NCBI RefSeq assembly: GCF_007997035.1
Contig: NZ_VOSS01000012.1
Span: 1 to 64,000 of the forward strand
DNA from: Ralstonia sp. TCR112
GTDB taxonomy: Bacteria > Pseudomonadota > Gammaproteobacteria > Burkholderiales > Burkholderiaceae
Reading direction: 5' to 3'
DNA length: 64,000 nt
Shown: one piece after another, positions 44,387 through 53,100 of the stretch
Numbering within the stretch: the stretch's first letter is position 1
Layout of the letters: each line of letters starts with the position of its first letter
Notes under the pieces: generated by a model
Seen by the model: only the letters and a program-made list of their open reading frames with translations
What the model was told of the DNA's origin: nothing
Databases searched by the model: none
Made by a program: the position numbers and the translations under genes

Positions 44387-45445
44387 CGAGGCTGCCCACC
44401 GATGTCGGATACGTCACCACGCCCCAGGGCAGCTTGTAGCCCGGCAGTGCATCGACAACCTCGCGCTTCTGCGGGTCGATCACCTGCACACTGTTCGAGC
44501 GGCCGCACGCCAGTAGCAGCTTCTGATCCCCCGGAGTGAAGCTGAAATGCCAGCAGCGCTTGCCGACCGGAATGGCAGCCACCGGCGCAAAGGTGCGGGC
44601 ATCGAACACCTGCAGCTGATCTGCGCGGCTGGCGGCCACCCAGAGATATCGACCCTCCCGGTCGAACGCGACACCGTATGGCCCCTGGCCCGTCGGCACG
44701 GTCTTGATCGGGTTGAAACCTGCATCCAGCAATACAGGTTGTTCGAGTTTTCCAGCGTCACCACATAGGTCTTTCCGTCCGGCGCGATCTTGATGCCGCG
44801 CGGCCGATTGCCGAACGGTGCGACATCCACGCGACGGATCTGCTTGAGCGTCGACAGCTCATAAACGCCGACCGTGTTGTCTCCCTCGTTGGCCACCAGC
44901 AGCAACGTGCCGGCCGGGGAAAACTCGATGGCTTCGGTCTCGCGTGCGGCCTTGATGCGACCGACGACTGCCCACTGGCTGAGATCGATGATCGCGACTT
45001 CAGCGGGGGCTTCGTCCTTCTCATCGTCCCCTTCTTTCTTGCCTGGATTGTTCTTGCCTGGCGGCCCGCCTTCCGAGGATGGCTCGTACGTGACGAACGC
45101 CCGGCGGCCATCGGGCGAGATGCGCATGAACTCGACATTCCTGCCGACCGCGATGCGCTTGACCTCCTTGCGCGTGGCCGTATCGACCACCGACACATCG
45201 GCGCTGCCCTGGTTGGCCGTCAGCAGCCAGCGGCCGTCGGGCGTGACAGCGAGGCCGCGCGGGTCCTTGCCCACGGCAATCTCGTCGAGCCGTTTAAGCG
45301 TGTGTGCGTTCAGCACCGTGACGCCACCGCCCTGATTGGTGACATAGGCGACGGGGTCCGGCACCACGGCAACCGCCTGGAGCGTCGATACCCAGCCCAC
45401 GCAGAGCAGCGTGGCGATCCGGAGGTAAAAGGTCAGTGCGTTCAT
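44373..45445 (-). pseudogene. PQQ-associated YVTN beta-propeller protein, apparent frameshift
   Basis: A periplasmic seven-bladed propeller of the family found beside PQQ alcohol dehydrogenases. The ATG at 45445 opens a signal peptide (LRIATLLCVGWVSTLQAVAV). Blades show VAYVTNQGGGVTVLNAHTLK, then LLTANQGSADVSVVDTATRK and LLLVANEGDNTVGVYELSTL. The frame breaks at about 44738 after ENSNNLY, and the missing blades continue in another frame as LDAGFNPIKTVPTGQGPYG to a stop at 44373. Restoring one base between TAT and TGC heals it to about 357 residues. A charged insert (GKKEGDDEKDEAPA) sits mid-protein. Real loss and read error cannot be told apart here. Confidence 0.82.
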
Positions 45446-45465
45446 GATGGTCTCTTCTGAGGGGC

Positions 45466-48087
45466 TCAATCCGCGCCGGCACCCGCGGTTTTGCCTCCAA
45501 ACGAATACGTCAGGCCAATCCAGATCGCACGCGGCGGCGCGGGCGTCATGAATTGCTGCGTCGCGAGCGTGTAGATGCTCCGCATGCCCGACAGGCCGTA
45601 CGTGGAATAGCGCTTGTTGAACAGGTTGCTGATGTACGCCGAAATCTCGATATGTTTCGTCGGCTTGTAATGCAGGTTCAGATTGACGAGGCCATAGCCA
45701 GGCACCTCGCCGTTCGGGTCGGCATTGCTTTCGTTGCCGTGCGCGATCTGCTTGCTGACGAGGATCACGTTCCCGCCCATCGACAGGTTCGGGCTGAAGG
45801 CGTACGACGCGCCGAGCTTGAGCGTCTTTGCGGGGATGCCGGGGATCTTGTTGCCGCTGACGACGTTCTGGCCGCTCGCCGTGGTGAATGCCGACTTGTA
45901 GATCGCATCGACATAGCCAAAGTTGGCCGACAGCGACCACCTGTCGATCTTCGTGCTTGCGCCCAGCTCAAAGCCGCGCCGCTCCGTCTTGCCGACGTTG
46001 GCGAAGTAGCCGTACGTGTTTGACGTGGCGATGAACTGGATGTCATTGCTGAGCCGCGAGTCGTAGACAGACGCGCTCCAGTAGGTGGATTTGCCCAGCT
46101 TTCCGCGGCCGCCGAACTCGATGGTTTTGGCCACCACGGCCTTCAGGTCCGGATCGCCGTTGAACCCGGTTGGCAGCGAGCATGGGCTGTTCGGATCGGC
46201 GCAAGACAATTCGATCGATGTCGGTGCTCGCATCGATTCGCTGTAACTGCCGAAGATGCCCTGCCCCGCGCCCAGGTCGTAGTTGAAGCCCAATGCCGGA
46301 TTGAACCGGTGGTAGCGGTGCGAGCCGGCCAGGCTGTTGGTTTCCGGCCCGGCCACCGCTCCTGCCGGGATACCGTTCGGAGCCGACGCTGCGCCCGCAC
46401 CCGAATTCGAGTACCGATAGGCGTTGACGTAGCCGGGGTTGTAGTACGACACGCCCGAGACTTCGTCCGTCCAGGAATAGCCGCCGTCTTCGTTCAGGTA
46501 CCGGTTGTTGGCGCCGCCCTGGTTGAGCGTGGTGTAGTTGAAGCTGCCCGATGCGGTCACGCTCAGCTTTTCCGTCACGCTCAACGTATCGGTGAAGTAC
46601 AGGCTGAAGTTGTTGACGTTCGACGACAGGTTGACCGCACCGATGACGTTGCTGCCAGTGAACAATGCCGGGTTCGATGCCGACGGCGCCAATCCATTGG
46701 CGGTGAATCCGTACGCCTGATTGGGCGTCACCACGGCCTGGTAGTTGATCAACCGTGCGAGGTAGGTGGTCTGGTCGTACGTGATGCGTGAATGGTCGAA
46801 CGCACCACCGACGGTGAACGTATTGTTGCGTCCCGCCAGTTGGCTGAAATTCGACCACTGCAGGGACGTACCCACCGTGTCCTCATGCGTGGCGGAATCA
46901 ACGACGCTCGTATTGATGGCGTTGCTCCAGCGGCCGTAGCCGAGCGCCAGCGCATTCGCGCCGGTCACGGCATTCACCGCTGTGCCGTTGGGCGCCTTGC
47001 TCGCGCATTTGTACGTGGTGACGCCGCCAGCGGTGGCCGTTGCCAGCGATCCGTCGTCGTTGAAGCAGCCATCGTCGAGTTGCGCATTGCTGTTGACGTT
47101 GTGAAGGCTCGCCTTGCGGTAGTAGACGCTGCCGGCCAGTTGGTTGGTGTCGTTCAACCAATGGCTGCCCTTCAGGTTCAGCAGCGCCATCCGGTTTGAG
47201 ATGGTGTCGGGCCACGTATAGGCGGCGCTGCGGTTGGCCATCATGTCCATCGGCAACGACTGCGTACCGCTCAGCGAGGTATCTGCGAGTGCAGCCGACA
47301 GCTCCAGCTGGGTAGCACCATCGTTGCCGTGCCACCGCGCCTTTCCATAAAGCTGCTTGACGTTCGAACCCGAATGGTCACGAAAGCCGTCCTGGCGGTC
47401 GATGTTGCCGGCGACGAAGTAATCGGTGCTGTGGGCTTTGTCGACGATACCGGTCTCAAAGCTCAGCGCACGGCGGCCAAACGAACCGCCCAGCACCTCG
47501 ATCGACGTGCCGGCGTTGTCCTTTCCGTTCTTCGTGTTGACGACAAGCGCACCGCCCAGGGTATTGAGGCCGAACATCGGGTTGGAGCCCGGCAGGATGT
47601 TGACGCTGGACATCGCGTTCATGGGAATCAGATCCCAATTCACGATGGAGCCGAAGGGCTCGTTCATCCGCACGCCGTCAAAGTAGACCGACACGCCAAT
47701 GGGCACGCCCAGCAGCGAAGACACCTGAAACCCACGGTAGTTGATGTCGTTCTGGTACGGGTTGCCCGCTCCGTTGCTGATGCTGACCTGGCCGAGGTTG
47801 TCGTTGAGCAAGTCAGCCAGGTTCGAGCTGCGCCGCTCGCGGGCATCGGTTGCGCTCACGCGCTGGGCATTGGCAGGGAACTGGGACAGCGGCACGCCAA
47901 TGCTGTCGATCGGGGTCGAGCCGACGACCTGGGCGGTGGGCAACGCCACCGCGACGATCTGGTCTTCCGCAAACGCCGGCGCGCAAAGCCCCACGGCAGC
48001 AAGCGCAGCCACCCCGCCAGCAAGGCGCGGCGCGGCATTGCGCGTACGGCACGCGCGCTTCCCCGAACGGCTGGTATTCGAATGCAC
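45466..48087 (-). CDS. TonB-dependent outer-membrane receptor
   Basis: An 873-residue receptor. A signal peptide (LAGGVAALAAVGLCAPAFA) precedes a plug domain (about residues 60-190, with NDINYRGFQVSSLLGVPIGVSVYFDGVRMNEPFG and GGALVVNTKNGK) and a 22-strand barrel ending in RAIWIGLTYSFGGK. The C-terminus has a small extra tail. The ligand is unknown. It sits between the aldehyde dehydrogenase and the propeller gene, all on the minus strand, inside the PQQ island. With a lanthanide-type dehydrogenase there, uptake of a lanthanide chelate, or of PQQ itself, is a reasonable guess. A 20-codon Cys/His-rich ORF lies upstream. Confidence 0.9.
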   Translation of the reverse strand: MHSNTSRSGKRACRTRNAAPRLAGGVAALAAVGLCAPAFAEDQIVAVALPTAQVVGSTPIDSIGVPLSQFPANAQRVSATDARERRSSNLADLLNDNLGQVSISNGAGNPYQNDINYRGFQVSSLLGVPIGVSVYFDGVRMNEPFGSIVNWDLIPMNAMSSVNILPGSNPMFGLNTLGGALVVNTKNGKDNAGTSIEVLGGSFGRRALSFETGIVDKAHSTDYFVAGNIDRQDGFRDHSGSNVKQLYGKARWHGNDGATQLELSAALADTSLSGTQSLPMDMMANRSAAYTWPDTISNRMALLNLKGSHWLNDTNQLAGSVYYRKASLHNVNSNAQLDDGCFNDDGSLATATAGGVTTYKCASKAPNGTAVNAVTGANALALGYGRWSNAINTSVVDSATHEDTVGTSLQWSNFSQLAGRNNTFTVGGAFDHSRITYDQTTYLARLINYQAVVTPNQAYGFTANGLAPSASNPALFTGSNVIGAVNLSSNVNNFSLYFTDTLSVTEKLSVTASGSFNYTTLNQGGANNRYLNEDGGYSWTDEVSGVSYYNPGYVNAYRYSNSGAGAASAPNGIPAGAVAGPETNSLAGSHRYHRFNPALGFNYDLGAGQGIFGSYSESMRAPTSIELSCADPNSPCSLPTGFNGDPDLKAVVAKTIEFGGRGKLGKSTYWSASVYDSRLSNDIQFIATSNTYGYFANVGKTERRGFELGASTKIDRWSLSANFGYVDAIYKSAFTTASGQNVVSGNKIPGIPAKTLKLGASYAFSPNLSMGGNVILVSKQIAHGNESNADPNGEVPGYGLVNLNLHYKPTKHIEISAYISNLFNKRYSTYGLSGMRSIYTLATQQFMTPAPPRAIWIGLTYSFGGKTAGAGAD

Positions 48088-48183
48088 GAAGTGCCTCCCT
48101 GGTGTTTCACGCTCGCCGTGCCCGGGTGCGTCAATGGCGCGTCTCCAGGAACAGGCGTGGCGATGGCGATTCCCGGCAGGGAA

Positions 48184-48246
48184 TCAGCGGCAATGGGGTA
48201 GACACCTGCGCGCGTCGCGGCAGTGCATGTGTGGGCGCATGGCCAT
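48184..48246 (-). CDS. 20-residue Cys/His-rich leader peptide upstream of the TonB receptor
   Basis: The ORF reads MAMRPHMHCRDARRCLPHCR and stops at TGA. AGAGGAGAC immediately precedes it; spacing best suits the second ATG (48240), giving 18 residues. It has three Cys, three His and six Arg and ends 96 bp before the receptor start. Short Cys/His-rich ORFs before transport genes are known in betaproteobacteria as metal- or cysteine-sensing attenuators. That role is an inference here. Confidence 0.5.
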   Translation of the reverse strand: MAMRPHMHCRDARRCLPHCR

Positions 48247-48294
48247 GTCTCCTCTTCTTTTTTCGCCTGCGGGGTCTTTGCCTCGCAGATCAGC

Positions 48295-48330
48295 GGCTGG
48301 CGCACGGGTGTCGATGACCGTGCGCCAGCC
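48295..48330 (-). terminator. stable hairpin after the aldehyde dehydrogenase gene
   Basis: GGCTGGCGCACGG pairs with CCGTGCGCCAGCC around a 10-base loop, 15 bp past the stop at 48345. No T-run follows on the minus strand, so it may stabilise the message or terminate only partly before the receptor gene. Confidence 0.5.
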
Positions 48331-48344
48331 GTCCTGCTACACCA

Positions 48345-49865
48345 TCAGAAGAAGCCCAGCGGCTTGGTGTCGTAGCTCACCAGCAGGTTCTTCGTCTGTT
48401 GGTAGTGGTCGAGCATCATCTTGTGGGTCTCGCGGCCCACGCCCGACTTCTTGTAGCCACCGAACGCTGCATGCGCCGGATACAGGTGATAGCAGTTCGT
48501 CCACACGCGCCCTGCCTTGATGGCACGGCCCACGCGATAGGCGCGGTTGATGTCGCGCGTCCACAGACCGGCGCCCAGGCCGAAATCGGTGTCGTTGGCG
48601 ATCTGCAGAGCCTGCGCTTCGTCCTTGAAGGTCGTCACGGCAATCACCGGGCCGAAGATTTCTTCCTGGAACACGCGCATGCTGTTGTCGCCCTTGAGCA
48701 GCGTCGGCTTGATGTAGTAGCCCTTCGACAGATTGCCGGGCAGCACTTCCACATCGCCGCCGACCAGGCATTCGGCGCCTTCTTCCTGCGCGATCTCCAA
48801 GTAGCTGCGGATCTTGTAGAACTGCTGCTCCGAAGCCTGCGCGCCGACCATGGTTTCGGTGTCGAGCGGGTCACCGCGCTTGATGGCGGCCACCTTGGTC
48901 ATCACCGCATCCATGAAGCGGCTGTAGATGGACTCCTGCACCAGCGCGCGCGACGGGCACGTGCAGACCTCGCCCTGGTTGAAGAAGCCCAGCACCAGGC
49001 CTTCGGCGGCCTTTTCGATGAAGCTCGGCTCGGCCTGCATGATGTCTTCGAAGTAGATGTTGGGCGACTTGCCGCCCAGCTCCACCGTCGACGGAATAAT
49101 GTTTTCGGCCGCGCACTTCATGATGTGCGAGCCGACCGGCGTCGAGCCCGTAAAGGCGATCTTGGCGATGCGCTTGCTGGTGGCGAGTGCCTCGCCGGCT
49201 TCCTTGCCGTAGCCATGCACGACGTTGAGCACGCCCGCCGGCAGCAGGTCGCCAATCAGTTCCATCAGCACGCAGATGCCCAGCGGCGTCTGCTCGGCCG
49301 GCTTGAGCACCACGCAGTTGCCCGCAGCCAGTGCCGGCGCCAGCTTCCAGGCGGCCATCAGCAGCGGGAAGTTCCACGGAATGATCTGGCCGACCACGCC
49401 CAGCGGTTCGTGGATGTGATACGCCACGGTGTGCTCGTTGATCTCGGCAGCGGAGCCTTCCTGCGCGCGGATGCAGCCCGCGAAGTAGCGGAAGTGGTCC
49501 ACGGCCAGCGGGATGTCGGCGTTCAGCGTTTCACGCACGGGCTTGCCGTTGTCCCACGTTTCAGTCACGGCCAGCAGTTCGAGGTTCTGCTCGATGCGGT
49601 CGGCGATCTTCAGCAGGATCAGCGAGCGGTCCTGCACCGAGGTGCGGCCCCAGGCGTCAGCGGCAGCATGCGCGGCGTCAAGCGCGCGGTCGATGTCTTC
49701 AGCGGTCGAGCGCGGGAATTCACCGATCACCTCGCCCGTCACCGGGGTTGTGTTGGTGAAGTACTGGCCCTTGACGGGCGACACGAACTCGCCACCGATG
49801 AAATTGCCATAGCGCGGCTTGAACGAAACGATGGCGCCGGGAGTGCCGGGATGAGCGTAACGCAT
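48345..49865 (-). CDS. exaC: aldehyde dehydrogenase, ExaC/AldB type
   Basis: A 506-residue NAD(P)+-dependent dehydrogenase that oxidises acetaldehyde and other aldehydes made by the quinoprotein. Motifs: [37 protein letters not shown], catalytic Glu in [13 protein letters not shown] and catalytic Cys in [14 protein letters not shown]. The double-Cys CTC form is typical of the AcoD/ExaC group. Length is standard. It has its own sigma54 promoter 66 bp upstream and is the first gene of the minus-strand block of the island. It is divergent from the SoxYZ-like gene. Confidence 0.95.
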   Translation of the reverse strand: MRYAHPGTPGAIVSFKPRYGNFIGGEFVSPVKGQYFTNTTPVTGEVIGEFPRSTAEDIDRALDAAHAAADAWGRTSVQDRSLILLKIADRIEQNLELLAVTETWDNGKPVRETLNADIPLAVDHFRYFAGCIRAQEGSAAEINEHTVAYHIHEPLGVVGQIIPWNFPLLMAAWKLAPALAAGNCVVLKPAEQTPLGICVLMELIGDLLPAGVLNVVHGYGKEAGEALATSKRIAKIAFTGSTPVGSHIMKCAAENIIPSTVELGGKSPNIYFEDIMQAEPSFIEKAAEGLVLGFFNQGEVCTCPSRALVQESIYSRFMDAVMTKVAAIKRGDPLDTETMVGAQASEQQFYKIRSYLEIAQEEGAECLVGGDVEVLPGNLSKGYYIKPTLLKGDNSMRVFQEEIFGPVIAVTTFKDEAQALQIANDTDFGLGAGLWTRDINRAYRVGRAIKAGRVWTNCYHLYPAHAAFGGYKKSGVGRETHKMMLDHYQQTKNLLVSYDTKPLGFF

Positions 49866-49931
49866 GGGTTGTCTCCTGATGTTTGAGTGATGACCGCAGC
49901 GTCGTTGTCTGCGCTGTGTCCGGTCGTCATC

Positions 49932-49947
49932 TGCAAAACCCGGGCCA
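49932..49947 (-). promoter_or_regulatory. sigma54 promoter of the aldehyde dehydrogenase gene
   Basis: On the minus strand TGGCCCGGGTTTTGCA has GG-N10-GC spacing and matches TGGC-CGN4TTGCA at all but one core position. The predicted start at about 49921 leaves a ~56-bp leader before the ATG at 49865. Confidence 0.85.
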
Positions 49948-50023
49948 TCCCCTGCGGCGGATGCTGCATGCCCTTCGAATCAACTGTTCACGCCATTCCG
50001 CTTGTGAGACTGCTCCAGAATGG

Positions 50024-50038
50024 AACACTGGGTGTTGC
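50024..50038. promoter_or_regulatory. AACAC-TGG-GTGTT dyad with GTGTTGC half-site
   Basis: A 13-bp inverted repeat (50024-50036) that also contains GTGTTGC (50032-50038). It lies between the two divergent sigma54 promoters (49932 and 50100), 62 and 85 bp from them, and could serve both as enhancer. Confidence 0.5.
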
Positions 50039-50099
50039 AAAGCTCAACGCCCCATCGCCTGAACAGCCGATGGAGCCGCATGTGCCCACACGACGCGCA

Positions 50100-50115
50100 T
50101 GGCACGACTTTCGCA
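50100..50115 (+). promoter_or_regulatory. sigma54 promoter of the SoxYZ-like gene
   Basis: TGGCACGACTTTCGCA matches the -24 element TGGCACG perfectly, keeps GG-N10-GC, and has TCGCA in place of TTGCA at -12. The start at about 50127 lies 25 bp before the ATG at 50152. Confidence 0.7.
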
Positions 50116-50151
50116 ACGCGGGGCTCTCATCCAAACCTTGCTAGACACACG

Positions 50152-50925
50152 ATGAGAACGGCTCCCCTCCATGCCGCTGCCGCGCTGGCCGTTGCGTGCC
50201 TGTCCTGGCAGGCCTGCGCCGACACAGACATCGACCCCGCCGGCTCGCCGCTGTGGCCGACGATTCGTCAGGAGATGTTTGGCACGGCGCGGACGACGTT
50301 CGACAACCGCATCCGCATCACGGGGCCGGCATTTGCGGAAGACGCGATGCAGGTGCCGATTGCGTTCGACGCGTCGGCGCTGGGCAAGGTGGAGCGCATT
50401 GTCGTCGCGGTCGACCGCAACCCGATCCGCAAGGTGCTGGAATTCGCGCCCACGCACGTACGCCCGGCGCTGTCGTTCCGGTTCAAGCTGCAGGAGGCTT
50501 CTCCGGTGCGCGTGGCCGCACGCACGCCGGACGGTGTCTGGCATGTCGGCACCTTTCAGGTGGACGCCACCGGCGGTGGCTGCACGCTGCCCGGCGCCAC
50601 GCGCCAGAACGCCACATGGAGCACCACGCTGAACCAGGTCGAGTCGCGTGTGTTTCCTGGCTTCAACGGCGCCGGCAGCCGCATCCGCGTGCGCGTGATG
50701 CACCCAATGGACACCGGCCTCGTGGCGGGCATTCCGTCCTTCCATATCGAGCAGCTCAGCCTGCTCGATGCCAGGCGTCAGCCCATGCTCGAACTCGCGC
50801 TGTACGAGCCGGTGGCCGAGAACCCGATCTTCTCGTTCGATCTGGACGGTCCTGTTGAGCGCGGCATCAGCGTGGCTGGCGTCGACAACAACGGCAACCG
50901 CATCCGCGCGCAGGTGACACGATGA
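50152..50925 (+). CDS. quinoprotein dehydrogenase-associated SoxYZ-like carrier protein
   Basis: A 257-residue periplasmic protein. A signal peptide (LHAAAALAVACLSWQACA) precedes a SoxY-like immunoglobulin domain (about residues 40-145, MFGTARTTFDNRIRITGPAFAED, VPIAFDASALGKVERIVVAVD) and a SoxZ-like domain (about 160-255, RIRVRVMHPMDTGLVAG and VERGISVAGVDNNGNRIRAQVTR). In sulfur oxidation SoxYZ carries substrates on a C-terminal SoxY cysteine; here the domains are fused. It overlaps the next gene by four bases. The family is known to accompany PQQ dehydrogenases, but its chemistry is not established. The ribosome site is weak. Confidence 0.87.
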   Translation: MRTAPLHAAAALAVACLSWQACADTDIDPAGSPLWPTIRQEMFGTARTTFDNRIRITGPAFAEDAMQVPIAFDASALGKVERIVVAVDRNPIRKVLEFAPTHVRPALSFRFKLQEASPVRVAARTPDGVWHVGTFQVDATGGGCTLPGATRQNATWSTTLNQVESRVFPGFNGAGSRIRVRVMHPMDTGLVAGIPSFHIEQLSLLDARRQPMLELALYEPVAENPIFSFDLDGPVERGISVAGVDNNGNRIRAQVTR

Positions 50926-51869
50926 GCCGACGCCTCCCACGGTTGACCCTCCTGCTGTGTCTTGCGATGTTGACCGCCATCGCGCGCGCGCAGGATCCCG
51001 ATTACCACCTCGTACCGCACGCGGTTGCGCCCGACGTCTGGGTGCTCGAAGGCGCCAACGCGGATTTCTCTGCGCGCAACGGCTGCAACATCATCAACAC
51101 CGGCTTCATTGATACCGGCGAGGGCGTGCTCGTCATCAACACAGGGCCTTCGATGCTGTACGGCGAGCAGCAGCGCCAGGCCATCCGCACGGTCACATCG
51201 GCGCCGGTGCGCTGGGTGTTCAACCTGAACCTGCACCCCGACTATTTCTTCGGCAACCAGGCCTATGCGGATGTCGGCGCCCAGGCGCTGCCCGGCACCA
51301 TCGCCGGTGCGCAGCGCGAAGGCGCGGCCTATGCCGACAATCTCTACCGCATCTGCGGCGCGTGGATGCAGAACACGGCATCGACACCGCCCGGCACGCC
51401 ATTGACGCCCGGCACACGCACCATGGGGCGCCATCGCATCGACCTGATCCGTCTCGACGGACATACCGATGACGACCTCGTGGTGGTGGACCGGACCAGC
51501 GGTGTGGTCTTTGCCGGCGGCATTGCCTTTCGAGACCGGATTCCCACCACGCCGCACGCCAACATTGCGCATTGGCTGGCGAGTCTCGATCGGTTGCAGA
51601 AGATCGTTGCCGACAGCGGCGCGCGCGTGTTGATTCCCAGCCACGGGCCGGCGCTGGGCAAGGCAGATGCCATCGCGCAGACACGTCAGTACCTGCAGTG
51701 GCTCGATGCACGCATGCGCCGCGCAGCGGCGGAAGGACGCGACCTGGCGGAGGTGATTGCGATGCCGGTAGACGCGCCCTACGCGCAGTGGGGTGGCATG
51801 CCCGCGGAGTACGCGCGCAACGTGACCCGCTTCTACCCACGTTACGAGAACGCCGCGCTGGCGCCCTGA
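50922..51869 (+). CDS. quinoprotein relay system metallohydrolase-like protein 1
   Basis: A 315-residue exported metallo-beta-lactamase-fold protein with signal peptide LTLLLCLAMLTAIARAQ. It contains the strand DTGEGVLVINTGPSMLYGEQ. The metal motif is altered: where HxHxDH is expected it reads LNLHPDYFFGN, while later ligands such as HRIDLIRLDGHTDDDLVV and IPSHGPALGKADAI are kept. It begins in the stop of the SoxYZ-like gene (ATGA). A SoxH-like role in processing the carrier-bound group is suggested by context only. Confidence 0.82.
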   Translation: MSRRLPRLTLLLCLAMLTAIARAQDPDYHLVPHAVAPDVWVLEGANADFSARNGCNIINTGFIDTGEGVLVINTGPSMLYGEQQRQAIRTVTSAPVRWVFNLNLHPDYFFGNQAYADVGAQALPGTIAGAQREGAAYADNLYRICGAWMQNTASTPPGTPLTPGTRTMGRHRIDLIRLDGHTDDDLVVVDRTSGVVFAGGIAFRDRIPTTPHANIAHWLASLDRLQKIVADSGARVLIPSHGPALGKADAIAQTRQYLQWLDARMRRAAAEGRDLAEVIAMPVDAPYAQWGGMPAEYARNVTRFYPRYENAALAP

Positions 51870-51870
51870 C

Positions 51871-52839
51871 ATGGCGCCAGACCCCGCACGGCGACGCTGG
51901 ATGCGCATCATGCTTGCGACCCTGATCAATCCGGCCCAGATGGTGTCGCCGTCTCCCGCGCGCGTCACGCTGTTGCGGCTGCAGGACGGCCTCTACGCTG
52001 CGCGCGCCGCCAACGCAGAAGCCGCGCGCGCAAATGCCGGAGAAGTCGTGCCCACGCTGGTGCACACGACAGGCAATGGTGTGCTCGTGGTCGACCCTGG
52101 CCCGCATGCGCGATGGGGACACCATCTGATCGCGGCCATCCGGCACATCACGGCGGAGCCCATTCGCTGGGTCATCAACACGCACGCACACCCCGAGCAC
52201 GTGCTGGCCAACGCGGCCTTCGCACAACTGCAGCCGCGTCCTGCCTTCCTGGCGTCCGCCGCCACTGCCGACCTGATGCGCCAGCGTTGCGAAACGTGTC
52301 TGGCACGCCTGACCGCCATGCTGGGCGCGCGCGTCATGCATGAAACGCAGATCGTCTATCCGGAACCCGCACTGCGCGATGGCGATTGGCTGCACACCGG
52401 CAAGACAGCGTGGCAAGTCCGCATCTGCACGGCTGCGCACAGCGCATCCGACACGGTGCTGTACGCGCCGCGGCGCGGGGTACTGTGCACGGGTGGTCTG
52501 GCATATCGGCAGCGCATTCCGGACCTGCAGGAGGGTTCGCTGGTCGGGTGGCGGCATGCGCTGCATGCGCTCGAGCAACTGCCCGCCCACATCGTCGTGG
52601 GCACTGCCATCGGCACGCCTGCACAGATGTTGCGGCCGACGCTGGCCTATCTCGACATGCTGGACAGCACGATCTCGCGCGCCATTGAAGCCGGCGGCGA
52701 CGCAGCCCGCGCGCTCGACTACGTCCCGGGCGACGCTTATCGCGACTGGCGCAACTTCCGCCCGCGCCATGCGCTGAACGTCGGACGCGCATGGCGCGAG
52801 CTTGAAGATCGCTGGATGCAAAGCGCCCCAAGCGCCTGA
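51871..52839 (+). CDS. quinoprotein relay system metallohydrolase-like protein 2
   Basis: A 322-residue metallo-beta-lactamase-fold protein, paralogue of the gene before it and starting one base after its stop. The zinc motif is THAHPEHVLAN, with Glu where Asp is usual, and CTAAHSASDTVLYAPRRGVLCTGG supplies further ligands. A cysteine pair RQRCETCLARL is notable. The N-terminus lacks a clear signal peptide; a later Met (34 bases in, 51904) is possible. It ends the SoxYZ-like operon; the porin gene follows with its own promoter. Confidence 0.8.
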   Translation: MAPDPARRRWMRIMLATLINPAQMVSPSPARVTLLRLQDGLYAARAANAEAARANAGEVVPTLVHTTGNGVLVVDPGPHARWGHHLIAAIRHITAEPIRWVINTHAHPEHVLANAAFAQLQPRPAFLASAATADLMRQRCETCLARLTAMLGARVMHETQIVYPEPALRDGDWLHTGKTAWQVRICTAAHSASDTVLYAPRRGVLCTGGLAYRQRIPDLQEGSLVGWRHALHALEQLPAHIVVGTAIGTPAQMLRPTLAYLDMLDSTISRAIEAGGDAARALDYVPGDAYRDWRNFRPRHALNVGRAWRELEDRWMQSAPSA

Positions 52840-52875
52840 TCGCGGATGCTCCATTGCTGAACAGACGGCGGACAT

Positions 52876-52882
52876 GTGTTGC
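52876..52882. promoter_or_regulatory. GTGTTGC half-site upstream of the porin gene
   Basis: Same half-site as at pedF, the dehydrogenase and the aldehyde dehydrogenase region. It is 99 bp upstream of the -24 element and sits within GGACA...TGTCC (52870-52893). Confidence 0.4.
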
Positions 52883-52980
52883 ATCGACTGTCCCGCCACG
52901 CTACATCCCACGCACGGCCCCGGGTATCCGCAAACGTTAATCAACGGGCTGCAACTCCGTGCAATGCGCTGCAAACGTCG

Positions 52981-52996
52981 TGGTATGCATATTGCA
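52981..52996 (+). promoter_or_regulatory. sigma54 promoter of the porin gene
   Basis: TGGTATGCATATTGCA has GG-N10-GC spacing and the same TGGTATG -24 box as the pedF promoter, with TTGCA at -12. The predicted start is about 53007, giving a ~94-bp leader before the ATG at 53101. Confidence 0.82.
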
Positions 52997-53100
52997 AAGT
53001 CCCGCCGGCGTTGAGCGCGCCCCCGCGTGTTTGGCGCCAACACCGCATGCGTCCGAGCCAATTCAGTGGACGCATCAGACAACGACAATACGGAGACAAC

